This document shows, in pieces, positions 24,197 through 34,587 of a stretch of 64,000 bases of DNA. How positions within the stretch are numbered: position 1 is the stretch's first letter; each line of letters begins with the position of its first letter. Made by a program: the position numbers and the translations under genes. Source of the DNA: Pyropia haitanensis (lineage: Eukaryota > Rhodophyta > Bangiophyceae > Bangiales > Bangiaceae); contig SDUX01000004.1 of NCBI GenBank assembly GCA_008729055.1, positions 6,030,559 to 6,094,558 of the forward strand. The letters are read 5' to 3'. The notes under the pieces were generated by a model, which was given only the letters and a program-made list of their open reading frames with translations, was not told the origin of the DNA and ran no database searches.

Positions 24197-24930
24197 CGTC
24201 GCCGTCGCCGTCGCCGCCGCCGCCGTCGACGGCGCCAGCCCCGCCGCGCGGCGCGCACCCCTCCCGCTTGTGCACGGCGCCGCCGCCGCGGCAGCGTTGT
24301 CCGCCGAGGCGCGCGCCGCGCCCGCGGCGGCGGCGGCGTGTGCGCCTGCGCGCGCGCGGGGCGGGGCGGGGCGCGCCTGCCGCGGTGGGCGACGGCCGGC
24401 GGGGGGGGGGGGGGGGGGGGCGGGGGGGGGGGCGGCGGTGCGGCCCACCGCCGCCGCGGCTGCCGCGCCGCGCGGCACGCCCGTGGCGGCCGGCGGCGGC
24501 GGCCGCGTGGCGGCGGCGGCGGCGGCCGCGTGGCCGCGCCCGTCGTGCCCCGCGTCGTCGGGCCGCGCCGCCGCCGACGGCGTTTTTTTTGGGGGGGGGG
24601 GGAGCGTGCGCCACCCGCTGTGCGCGGCCGCCCGCCGCCCCTTGTGCCGCCCGCGGCGTGGTCTCCCCCCCCTGCCCCCGCCGGCACTGTGTGCACGGCG
24701 CCGTTGCCCCCTCCACCGTCTCTTCCACCTTGCAGACTCCCCACGTCCCCCTCCCACCCCACCCCCCCCCTCCCCCCGCACGCCACTCCATCCTCAACCC
24801 CGTGACTAGCAACCTCTTCCCCCCCCCCCCCCCCCCCCCCCCCACCCACCCCCCTCCTCGCGTCCCCCATTTCCCTTTGTCCCCCCTATTGCCTCTGTCC
24901 TTTGCGTGGCGCTCCGTGCCGCTCCCCACC
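21641..24930. other. Gene-poor region and CCG-rich leader of the Hint gene
   Basis: One further minus-strand patch with coding character (LSLGAYLALLRGDG, MMVTESVEEVVDQQHHGG; about 22320-22160) may belong to the decayed element at 20741-21640. From about 23860 to 24900 the plus strand is C runs, (CCG)n (24130-24230), G runs (24401-24432) and CT-rich DNA leading to the Hint start codon. No gene is supported. Confidence 0.4.
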
Positions 24931-26331
24931 ATGACGCGCCGGCGTTCCCGGGCGGCGCCCGCCGTGGCCGCCGCCGCCGCCGCCGCCGCGGCGGTGCCGT
25001 CGCTCCTCGCGTCGGCCGCGGCGGCGGCGTCGGTGCTCGGCGCGCTGCCGCCGCCGCACGCCGCCGCCGCGGCGGCGGCGGTGCGGCTGCCCGCCGCCGC
25101 CACCGCCCGGCAAGCCGTGGACGCGTCGGCGGTGGCGGCGTCGTGGGCGCTGTCGAATGGCGCCGCCGCGGGCTGCCCCCAGACCGTCGTCATCCGTGGC
25201 GGCGACGGCGACGCGGACGGCGGCGACGGCGACGAGGGCGGCGGCGGCGGGGCGGTGACGTCCCTGTCGGCCGCGTCCCTGGTGGTGGATGGCGCCGCGT
25301 GCGCGGCGGGCGGGGAGGTGGCGGTCCTGCCGGGCACCGCGGACGGGGTGACGGGGCCGACCGCGGACGTCCTCCGCGCCGCGGACAGCGGCTTTACGTT
25401 TGGCATTGTCGCCGAGCCGCTGACGTGTGGCCGCTGGGAGTGGCCGGTCAACACGGCGGCCTACTTTTTTGGCGGCGCCGCCGCGCTGACGGTGGGCTCG
25501 GGCGCCGACGCGGTGGAGCTCCCCGCCGCCACCCGCTTCCTGTCGGTCCAGTTCCCCGACACGACCCGCCAGTCGTGTGTCTACTCGGCGTCGACGGGCG
25601 GCGATGCGGGCGGCGGCGACGGCGGCGGGGGTGAGGGCGGCGCCCGCGGGGAGGATGGCGACGGCGTGACGGCGGCGTCACCGACCGCCGACGCGGACGA
25701 GTCGGTGTGCTTCCCCGCCACCGCGACGGTGGACGTGGAGGCCCGCGGCGCCGTCGCGATGGCGGACCTCCGCCTCGGTGACCGCGTCCGCGTGTCGGCC
25801 ACCACGTTTGAGCCGGTGGTGCTCTTTTCCCACCGCGACGCGGCCGCGACGGGCGACTATGTGGCGCTCACGACCGCGGCGGGGCGGGTGCTCGTCGCGA
25901 CGGTCGGGCACCTTGTCTACACCGCGTCCACCGCCGCACCCGACGGCTGGGCGCTGACGCGCGCCGGGTCGGTCACGGTCGGTGACGTGCTGCCGCTGGT
26001 GGCGACCGCCGACGGCGCGGCCGCCGCCGCGGCCGCCACCGCCGACGGCGGGCGGGTGGTGGCGGTCGCGCCCGCCACCGCGTCGGGCCTGTACAACCCG
26101 CACACGCCGTCGGGGGCGCTCGTCGTTGACGGCGTCCGCGTGTCGGCCTACACCACCGCCGTGCCGGTGCGCGTCGCGCGGTCGCTGCTCGTGCCCGTGT
26201 CGGCGGCCGCGTCGTGTGGGCTGCTGCGGGAGGCGACCGCGGGACGGTTTTTGGCGGGGGGGGCGCCGGCTGCCGCCGCCGCCGCGCGGTGGGTGGCCGC
26301 CGCGTGGGCGGCGGTGGTGGGGCGTGCGTAA
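24931..26331 (+). CDS. Hint-domain (hedgehog-type autoprocessing) protein, probably secreted
   Basis: 466 residues from the ATG at 24931 (context CCCACC); the upstream open frame is compositional. An Arg-rich start is followed by a long Ala-rich hydrophobic stretch (about 11-50) that could be a signal peptide or anchor. Residues 60-250 form an unrecognised domain with a few Cys and acidic Gly-rich spacers. Residues 258-410 look like a Hint/Hog fold: Cys260 in VCF at the expected first position (hedgehog GCF), DLRLGDRV, FSHRD, T-x-x-H (Thr324, His327) in the B block, GDVLPL, and a final strand LVVDGVRVSAYT. Family knowledge: such domains cleave before the Cys and may pass the N-terminal part to a nucleophile such as sterol or water. 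The hedgehog Cys in the last motif (SCY) is Ala406 here. Activity is inferred, not shown. Confidence 0.8.
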   Translation: MTRRRSRAAPAVAAAAAAAAAVPSLLASAAAAASVLGALPPPHAAAAAAAVRLPAAATARQAVDASAVAASWALSNGAAAGCPQTVVIRGGDGDADGGDGDEGGGGGAVTSLSAASLVVDGAACAAGGEVAVLPGTADGVTGPTADVLRAADSGFTFGIVAEPLTCGRWEWPVNTAAYFFGGAAALTVGSGADAVELPAATRFLSVQFPDTTRQSCVYSASTGGDAGGGDGGGGEGGARGEDGDGVTAASPTADADESVCFPATATVDVEARGAVAMADLRLGDRVRVSATTFEPVVLFSHRDAAATGDYVALTTAAGRVLVATVGHLVYTASTAAPDGWALTRAGSVTVGDVLPLVATADGAAAAAAATADGGRVVAVAPATASGLYNPHTPSGALVVDGVRVSAYTTAVPVRVARSLLVPVSAAASCGLLREATAGRFLAGGAPAAAAAARWVAAAWAAVVGRA

Positions 26332-26790
26332 AGGGGGGGATGGATGGGAGGAGGGGGTGGGCTGAAAGCGGGGGGGGGGGGGGGGGGGGGCGCGGAGGCG
26401 GAGCGGAAAGGGAACTGAAAAGGGGGTGGGTGGACGGGATGGACGGAGAAGGGGGGGGTGGGGGGGGGGGGTGGGGTTTGAGGGGATGGCGTCGGTGTTT
26501 GTCTGGGCGGCCGCGGTGGGCTCTGCCTGCTGCGCGCGCCGCCGCGGCCACGCCGCTGCCCCCCGTCACGCCCGTCAGGGTCCACGGTGTTTTTCATCCG
26601 CCCCCCCGTGGGGTGCGCGTCGGCCGTGTCCCCCCCGCGCGTGGCGGTTTCCAGCACGTCTGCCCGTGGCGGCGGCGCCCCCCCCCCCCCCCCCCCGCTG
26701 CCCGCCCGCCACGCCCGCCGCGGCACCCCACCCCACACCCGCGCGCCGCCCGCGGGCGCCCCCCCACCGGCGCGGCGGCACCACCGCGCG

Positions 26791-26827
<37 letters not shown>

Positions 26828-27113
26828 GCCGCGGCGGCCGCGGCGGCCGCGGCCGCCGCCGCGGCGGCGTGGCGCGGTCGGCGCCCCCCCCCCGGCGCGT
26901 CGCGCGGCCGCGCGGCCGCCGCGGCGGCGGCGGCGGCGGCGCGCGGCGCGGCCGCCGGGGGGGGGGGGGCGGCCGCCGCCACGGGCGGCGGCGTCTGCCC
27001 GCCGCCGGGGCGGCCGCCCGTGGCAGCCGCGGCGGCGGCGCCGCCGCGGCAGGCGGCGGCGGCGACCCCTTGGGGGCTGGTGACAGGCGGTGGCGGCGGG
27101 GACGGGGCGGGCG

Positions 27114-27151
<38 letters not shown>

Positions 27152-27583
27152 TGGGCGTGGGCGTGGGCGCGCCGGCGGCCGAGGGGGGAGGAGCCCGCTG
27201 TCTGCGCGCCGCCGCGCGCGCGCGTGGCCGCCACCGCGCGTGGTCGCCGCCTGCCACCACAGGGAAAAAAAAAAAAAAAAAAAAAGAGGCCGGCGTTGGC
27301 AGCCGCCGCTGGGCACCGGCGGCCGGCGGCCATCCGTCCACACGGCGCCCGGCGGTCGTCATGACTGGCCGTGACGCCCACGCGGCCGTCCTAGGCACAC
27401 CCCCACCTACCCCCACGCACACCGACACACACAAAAAAAACAGCAGCGCCTGCCGGCGCGTACGGCTGCCAGGCCACCACTGGCCATGCCCAGGACGCCG
27501 CCCGCCCCCCAGGCCGGCGACCCGGCCGACCGGCCCCCCCCCCCCCCCACCCCCCACCCCCCTCCCCGCCGGCGCGCCCCGCC
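26332..27583. other. Intergenic low-complexity region between convergent genes
   Basis: It contains G runs, a (GGC)n block (about 26788-26830), mixed GGC/CCG tracts and a 21-base A run at 27265-27285. Frames are open on both strands, but the translations are Pro/Arg/Ala/Gly repeats. It covers the 3' flanks of the Hint and ankyrin genes. Confidence 0.45.
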
Positions 27584-27735
27584 CGCCAATCCCGCCCCAC
27601 CCGCTCACGCCTCGGTGCGCGCCTGTTTTTGCCGCCGCCGCCGGCGCGTCGGCGGTCCCCGGCCGCCAATCCCGCCCCACCCGCTCACGCCTCGGTGCGC
27701 GCCTTTTTTGCCGCCGCCGCCGGCGGCGCGTCGGC
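27584..27735. repeat. 80-bp tandem duplication over the ankyrin gene stop codon
   Basis: Two near-identical copies with an 80-base period start at 27584 and 27664. Each holds CCAATCCCGCCCCACCCGCT and the codons for the C-terminal KARTEA plus stop (minus strand). They differ in the T tract (GTTTTT against TTTTTT) and in GGC number. The upstream copy terminates the ankyrin protein, so the other lies in its 3' UTR. Confidence 0.85.
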
Positions 27736-29252
27736 CGCCGCCGCGGCCGCCGCCGCGACGCCGTCCGCGTCGGCACGGCCGCGCTTGGCCGCCGCCGCGG
27801 CCGCCGCGGCGGCGCCGTCCGCGTCGGTGGGCAGCGGCGCGGCGGCCACCCCCGCGGGCAGCGCCGACGCCACGGGCGCCGCCACCGTACCGCCGCTGGG
27901 CGGCGCCGTGCCGCCGGGCGGCGGCGGGGCGTGGCGGCCAGCCGCCGCGCCGGCGGCGGCGACCGCCGCCGCCGGCGCGGCCGGCGCGGCCGGCGCGGCC
28001 GGCGCGGCCGGCGCGGCCGGTGCGCCCCCCCCCCCCCCGGCGGCAGCTCGGCCCCCCCCCCCCCCCCCCCAACCGGCGGCACCCCACCGGCGGCGGCGCG
28101 CGCCACCGCCGCCGCCTCCAACACCGCGCGCACGGTGGTCCCCCGGGGCGCGGCGGCGGCGGGCGTCTCCCCCCCCCCCTCCGCCACGCGCGGGTCGGCC
28201 CCCCCCGCGAGCAGCGCCGCGACCGCCCGGCCGTGCCCCCCCGCGGCCGCCTGGTACAGCGCCGTCCGCCCCGTGTCGGTCCGCGCGTCGACGGCGGCGC
28301 CCGCGGCGAGGAGCGCCGTCACCGCCGCGGCGTGGCCGCCCCACGCGGCGTAGTGGAGCGCCGTACACGCGTGGAGGCGGGTGGTGGCGGCGGCGTCCGC
28401 GCCCGCGGCGAGGAGGGCGGTGACGGCGGGCGCGTGGCCCGCCTCGGCGGCAATGTGGAGGGCGGTGTAGCCGTAGATGTCCGTGTCGTGGACGGTGGGG
28501 GGGGGGGGGGGGGGAGCCCGCCCCCGCCCGCATCGTCGTCCGTGCCGTCCGTGTCGGCGGCACGGTCGCGGTCGCTGTCGCCGTCGCTGTCGTCGCCGTC
28601 GCCACCGCCGTCATCCGTGTGGTCGTTGCTCCCGTCGTCGTCTGCGGGGGCGGCGTCGGCGGCGTCGGCGGCGGTAGCCGCAGCGTCGTCGCCCACGCGC
28701 GCGCCGCCGCCCGCAGCAGCCGCCCCGTCGGCAGCCACGGCCGCGGCGGCACCGTCGGCGGCAGCCGCCGCGGGGGTCTTGGCAGCGCCGTCAGCGGGCG
28801 CCCCAGCCGCGGCCGCGCCGCTGCCGCCCGCCGCGGCGGCCACGCGCGTGTCGGCGGCGCCCTTGGCGGGCGCGCCCAGAGGGGCCCCGCCGCCCGCGGC
28901 GCCGCCAGCAGCCACCGCCGCGTCCGCAGCCTGAGCGGCGGCGCCACTCGTCGGCGGGCCCGCAGCCGCCGCCGCCTCTACCGCCGCGCCCGCCGCCGCG
29001 GCCTTGGCCGCGTCGCCCGACGCGCCGGCGGCGGCGGCCGCCGCGGCCGCCGCGTGGCCGGCCGCCGCTGCTGGCGCCCCCCCCCGCAGGAGCTTGCCAA
29101 TGGTGGCGACATCCCCCGCCGCCGCGGCGGCGTGCAGCGGCAGCGGCCCGACGCCGCCGCGGCAGAGCACCGCCGACAGCAGGCCGGGTGGAAAGGCGGC
29201 GGCGACGGCGGCGGCGGCGCCGTCGGCGGCCGCACCCTCCGACCCGCTGCCA

Positions 29253-29308
<56 letters not shown>

Positions 29309-29695
29309 ATTGTCGTCGTCGTCGTCGTTGTCGTCGCCGTCGTCGCCGTCGCCGCCGTCCTTGTCGCCGCCACCAGCCGCCACACCGGCGGCTGGCACCT
29401 GGAACGCCACGCGCTTGGCACGGCCGCCGGCGGCGGCCGACGCTGCCGCCGCGGCGGCCGCCGCGGCCGCACCATTGGTGGCCGCCGCGTCGGCCGCGGC
29501 CGCGTCGGCGGCGGCGGCGGCGGCGCCATGGACGGGTGCCGCCACGGCGGCGTCGGCGGCCGCCGCCGGCACGGGCGGCACCGCCGGCGGGGCTGGCAGC
29601 GGCGCTGCCGCCGCCGCCGCTGCCGTCGCTGCCAGCGTCGTTGCCTCGACGGCGGAGCCGGCGGGGCTGTCTGGGGCGTCGGCGGGGGGGGCCAT
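27685..29695 (-). CDS. Ankyrin-repeat protein with poly-Asp tract (two apparent frameshifts)
   Basis: About 670 residues from the ATG at 29695. Order: Ala/Pro-rich N-terminus; GRAKRVAFQVP; an acidic run of about 17 Asp coded by (GAC)n at 29256-29302; one ankyrin-like unit (PLPLHAAAAAGDVATIGKLL); a long Ala/Gly/Asp-rich linker; then a frame change in the 16-base G/C run at 28498-28513. After it come three good ankyrin repeats (YGYTALHIAAEAGHAPAV, CTALHYAAWGGHAAAV, GRTALYQAAAGGHGRAV) and a degenerate fourth. A second change in the C runs near 28026-28070 gives a C-terminus with basic clusters KRGRAD and KKAR, possible nuclear signals. Both changes fit one missing base. Ankyrins bind proteins; the partner is unknown. 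Divergent from ARP5 across 1.1 kb. Confidence 0.72.
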
Positions 29696-29850
29696 GGCCG
29701 CCGGCGGGCGAGCCCCGCGGGGCGACGCGGCGAGGGGAGGGGCGCGACCGCCAGCGGGGGTGGCGAGAGCGGGAGCACAGGCTGGCGGCGGTGAGGGGGG
29801 CGCCCAGCGAGCGTGAACGGGCGCGGTGGTGGGCGCACGCGGCGGGGCCA

Positions 29851-29882
<32 letters not shown>

Positions 29883-30511
29883 AGGTGCGGCGCGCTCTTG
29901 GGGGGGTCAGGAGGCGTCACGGCTCGCACCGGGGGGGGGGCGCCGGCCGGCGACCGTGGAACCGCACGGGCCGACCGGCGGGCGCAGCGCGTGGTCTCCA
30001 CCGGCGCGCCGACAGGCGGGCGAGGGCACCCACGGCAGGTGGCGGGCTCGTCCCGCTGCCGCCGCCCGCGGCGGGAGCGCGAACAAGGCGCGCGGCGTGG
30101 CGCGCGGCGCACGCCGACGGTGCCTCGCGCACGAAAAAAAAAAAAAAAAAAAAAAAAAAGGCGCGAAAGTGGCAGGAGAGACAGGAGTATGCCCCCGTGT
30201 ATGCCAGGAAAATACAATCCGTCAGGGACTCTTCAGAGGCGGAAACTCCACCAACTTGCACTGGCACTTTCCTAGCTAGGACGAGAGTGCAGGGCACATC
30301 GGACTTGACATAATGACACACAAACCCGCCGAGAATTCGAGTCCCTCGATTGTTGGACGATGCCACGGACGCCACCACCGTTGGCACCAGCGCGAGCCAA
30401 TCGATGACCAGCGCCGGCCTTGGTCGCCGCCGCGCCCCGCGCGTCGCCTTGGCGGTTTTTCTCCACCCGGCGCGCGCGCCCGCCCAGCCCCGCGCGCCGC
30501 GGCCGGCGGTC

Positions 30512-30562
<51 letters not shown>

Positions 30563-30788
30563 CGCCGCCGGCGGCCCGCGACGCTACCCGCGGCGGCCCG
30601 CGACGCTACCCGCGGCGGCCGGCGGGGGCGACCGCGGCGGCGGCGGGCGGCCCACGCCGCCGCCGCGTGCGACGCGGGTCGTCGGCGGTGGCCCCGGCGG
30701 CCGCTGCGGCGCCGTGCCCGTGCCGGTCGTCGGGCCCCCCCCCCCCCCCCCCGCGCTGTTGCCGCCGCGTCCTGGAACCGGCGCGGCC
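29696..30788. other. Divergent upstream region of the ankyrin and ARP5 genes
   Basis: A 26-base A run at 30134-30159 stands out in GC-rich DNA. Two tandem copies of a 22-bp unit lie at 30575-30618, and a (GGC)n block at about 30505-30552. The segment 30160-30400 is locally AT-richer. These could be promoter or leader elements; no gene is seen. Confidence 0.4.
30134..30159 (+). repeat. Poly(dA:dT) tract, 26 bp
   Basis: Uninterrupted A run in the interval between divergent genes. Similar tracts occur at 14548-14560 (T), 27265-27285 (A), 34405-34419 (T), 39860-39875 (A), 47476-47491 (T) and 55150-55161 (A), all outside coding sequence. Confidence 0.9.
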
Positions 30789-30896
30789 ATGCCGCCCGCC
30801 GCCGCCGCCGCCGCCGTTGGGGATGTGCGCATGGCCGACGCGGCGGCCGCGGCGGACGGGCGGGCGCCGGGTGGGGGCGGCGGCAGCGGGGCGGCC

Positions 30897-30933
<37 letters not shown>

Positions 30934-30954
30934 GCGGGGCTGGACCGCATGCAA

Positions 30955-31045
<91 letters not shown>

Positions 31046-32284
31046 CGACAGCGGCGGCGGGGAGGCGCGGGCGCCCAAGGGCGGCGCCGCCCCCCCCCCC
31101 CCCCCCGCCCCCCACTTTTTCCTCGGCGACGACAATGAGGTGCACGCGACGCCCGCCGGCCTCGCCGCGGCGCGCTACCCCCCCTCGCTGCGGCTGCCGC
31201 TGGCCGGTGGGGTGACCCCCCCCCCCCCGCCCCCCCCCCCCCCCCCCCCCCCCCACCCCACTGGGGCCGCCCCCTCACCCCCGCCGCGTACCGTGGCCTG
31301 CGCGTGCCCGCCGCCGCGTCGGTGGTCATTGACATGGGCGCCGCCGCCGTCCGCGCGGGCTTCTCCTCTGACTGGTCCGCCGCCGCCGCGGCGGGCGCCG
31401 CCGCGTTCCCGCGCCTCGACGAGCCGTCCCGCGTCGCGCGCGTCCGCGACGACGCGACCGGCCACCGGCGGTTTGCGATTGGCGCGGCGGCGGTCGCGCC
31501 CGCGACGCGCGGCGTCAGCCGGTCGCCGTACGATGGGAACCTGCCGTGGGGGGCGACCACCGCCGAGCGGCTGCTCGACGGGGTGCTCCTGCACCTGGGG
31601 CTGGGCGAGGTGCCGGGCTTGCCCCACCGGGTGCTGCTCACCGAGGCGCCGGCGGTGCCCAACGCGGTGCGCGGCGCGCTCGCCGAGGTGCTGTTTGAGG
31701 CGTACGGCGCGCCGGCGGTCACGTACGCCGTCGACGGGCTCCTCTCGTACCTGTACAACTGCAATACGCACCGGGAGGGGCCCGCCGGGCGGGGGGCGTT
31801 TCTGGCCGACGGCGGCAGCAGCGGCGGCGGCGGCGGGTCGCTGCCGCCGCTCACCTACGCCGCCCCCGACGCGCTCGTCGTGTCGGCCGGCCACGCCGCG
31901 TCCCACGTGCTGCCCGTCGCGGGCGGCCGCTTTGCCGCCGCCGGCGCGGTGCGCGTCGACGTCGGCGGCGCGGCCGTCTCGGCCACCCTCCTCCGCCGCG
32001 TGCAGCTGCTGCACCCCGACGACGGGCCGGCGCTGCGCGGCGACCACGCGGACGCGCTCGTCGCGGCGACCGCGTACGTGGCGGCCGACTATGGGGCGGA
32101 GCTGGCGGCGCTCCGGGACGACGCGGCCGCGTTTGACGCCGCCGTCCGGCGGGTGCGGCTGCCGCGGGCAGCGGCCGCGGCGGCCGCCGCGGCGGGGCCG
32201 TCGCCAGAGGAGCTGGCCCGCCGGGCGGTGGCGCGGCGGGAGAATATGAAAAAGATGCTCGCGGCGAAAAAGGCCAAGCGCGAC

Positions 32285-32318
<34 letters not shown>

Positions 32319-33079
32319 AAGCGGACGACGATGACAATGATAGCGACGGCGGCGGGGGCGGTGGCGGCGGCGGTGGCGGCGGTCGTCGCCGCCGTGGGGG
32401 ACGACCGCGGCGTGCCGCCGCCGCCGAGCCCGACGCGGATGAGGATGATGACGACGACGAGGACGTGGAGCTGGAGCTGGAAGACGAGGACGTGGAGATG
32501 GAGGACGACGACGAGGGGGGTGGCGACAGCGGGGACGCGGAGGGCAAGACCCGCGTCAAGCGGTCGTCCCTGTCTCCGTCCGGGGAGGGCAAGGCCAAGG
32601 CCGGGCGGTCTGGTAGCAAGAGCGGCGGCAAGGGCGGCGGCGCGCCCTCCCGCGGCACGTCGCCGGCTCCGGGTTCCACGCCCACCCCCTTGCCGCCGGT
32701 GCCCTACACCGAGGAGGAGGCGGCTCCCCTGCTGGCCGCCCTGGCCAAGGCGACGCCCCTCCGGCGCGCCGTGTCGCTGCGCCACGCCGACGAGGACGCC
32801 TTCTTCCTCTACCTCGCCCACCGGCGGCTCCCCCCCCCCGGCGCGGTCACCGACGCGCTCGCCGCCGCCGAAGCCGAAGTGGCCGACGCGGCCGCCGCGC
32901 TCGGCGCCGCGAAGGCCGCCTCCGTCACCGCCGCGCATGAGCGCGTCGCGGCCGAGGACGCGCTGCTCGCAACGCCCGACGCGGACCTCCCCGCGGCGGA
33001 CCTCAAGGTCAAGCGCCGCCTCAAGATGATGCGCGGCGCCGCCGCCGCGCGCGCGCGGGTGGCGGCGGAAAAGGCAGCC

Positions 33080-33111
<32 letters not shown>

Positions 33112-34241
33112 GACCGCCGCGCGCCGCGCGGCGGACCCGGCGGCGTACGCGACGGCGCTGCGGGCGGAGCAGGCGGGGCTGCTGGCGCGGCTAAAGGCCG
33201 CCGCGAGCGCCGTCGCGGCGGGCTCGGACCGCCGCTCGTCGGCAAGCCGCAACCGCATGCGGCTGCTGGCCGTCCACAGCGGTGGCGCCACGGCGGGGGG
33301 GGGGGGGGGGGGGATGCCGGCCCGGGTGGAGGGGGTGCCGCCGATGGGGGTGGCGGTGATGGTGGGGGGGGGCGGGGGGGGGCGCCCCGGGTGGTGGTGG
33401 GGGTGGGGGTGGCACCACCGCCGGCGGCGGGGACGTCCCCGCCCCGCCGACGGGCAAGCGGCGGCGCAAGTCATCGGCGGGCGGCGCGGGTGGCGGCGGC
33501 GGGGGCGGCGGCGGCGGCGCCGCCGGTGGCGACGACGCCGACGACACGTTTGGCGCCAACGACGAGGACTGGGACGTGTACCAGCAGCTAACGTCGGCGG
33601 GCTCGTCGGCCGCGGCGGCGGAGGCGGCGGCGGCGGCCAACACGCGGCTGGCAGAGCTGGCCGCGGAGCTGGCCGACATGGTCTCCACCGGCGAGCTGCC
33701 GTCCACCCACGCCGCCGCCGCCGCGCCCGACGACCTCCGCCCCCCCACCGGCGCGCGCACCCTCTACGCGCCCGCCCCCGCCGGCGAGCTCCGCCTCTCC
33801 GTCGACCGCTGCCGCGCGCCCGAGGTGCTCTTCCGGCCGCCGCTCCTCGGCGTCGACCAGTGCGGGATTGCCGAGGCGGCGGCGCTGGCGCTCGCGCCGC
33901 CCCGCGCGGCGGCGCTCTACGGCGACGCCGCGGGCGTCCGCCGCGCGGCGGCGCACCTCTTCCTGACCGGCGGGCCCGCGCTGCTGCCGGGGTACGCGCG
34001 GCGGCTGGTGACGGACGTCCGCTGCCGGCTGCCGGCCGACTGGGGGGCGGCCGTTGTTGCGGGCGTGACGACCGCCGCAGACCCGCTGCGCGACGCGTGG
34101 CGGGGGGGGGCCCTGTGGGCGAGCCGGGGGGGGGACGCGTACGCCGCCGCGGGCGTGACGCGGGCGCAGTACGACGAGGTTGGGCCCGACTACCTCGTCG
34201 AGCACCTCGCGAGCAACCGGTGGTACGCGACGCCAGACTAG
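30789..34241 (+). CDS. ARP5: Actin-related protein 5 (ARP5-like, INO80 complex subunit)
   Basis: Nuclear actin-fold protein; ARP5 is a core subunit of the INO80 nucleosome remodeller. About 1150 residues from the ATG at 30789, against about 600-750 in other eukaryotes. An N-terminal tract with a very long Gly run (GGC repeats 30957-31040) leads to FFLGDDNEVHATPAG. A frame change in the C runs at 31217-31256 follows. Then come actin motifs: SVVIDMGAAAVRAGFSSDW (phosphate 1), SPYDGNLPWG, HRVLLTEAP and VTYAVDGLLSYLYN. A large insert carries acidic and Lys/Arg/Ala-rich helical sequence, as is typical of ARP5. A second change in the G runs near 33297-33385 leads to DTFGANDEDWDVYQQL, PEVLFRPPLLGVDQ, LFLTGGPALLPG and DAWRGGALWASR, strongly ARP5-like. 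The stop is at 34239-34241. Confidence 0.88.
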
Positions 34242-34566
34242 GCGAGAGGGTGGGTGGGGGGGGGACGGCGGCATCGTCTGGTGACAACAAAGGCTTGTAG
34301 CTGCCGTCGAGCACTCTTTTCCGCCGCCCTGCAGCCCCTACCCCCCCGCCTCTGCGATGGTGTCAGTCCGTTTCCTTCTTAACCACTTCCCCCAACACGC
34401 CGCGTTTTTTTTTTTTTTTCGCGGCGGACCTCGCGGTGCGGCACCCCATCGGCGGCGCGCACAGCACACACCAGCAGCAGGCCACTGGCCCGCACTCCAC
34501 GCGTCCCCCTGTCCCCCCCACCCCCCCTACCCATCATGGACCCCCCCTACCCATCGTGGACCCCCC
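34242..34566. other. 3' flank between convergent ARP5 and PEP-mutase-like genes
   Basis: It contains a 15-base T run (34405-34419) and the 20-bp tandem repeat near 34528-34587. No gene is seen. Confidence 0.5.
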
Positions 34567-34587
34567 CTACCCATCGTGGACCCCCCC
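34528..34587. repeat. Three tandem copies of a 20-bp unit
   Basis: TACCCATCGTGGACCCCCCC occurs three times, the first copy with A for G. It overlaps the 3' end of the PEP-mutase-like frame on the minus strand. Confidence 0.85.

Noticed and set aside
26148..28322. 724-codon minus-strand frame after the ankyrin repeats
   Set aside because: Only the first 100 codons are ankyrin-like; the rest is Arg/Pro text after a C run. The true C-terminus is in another frame.
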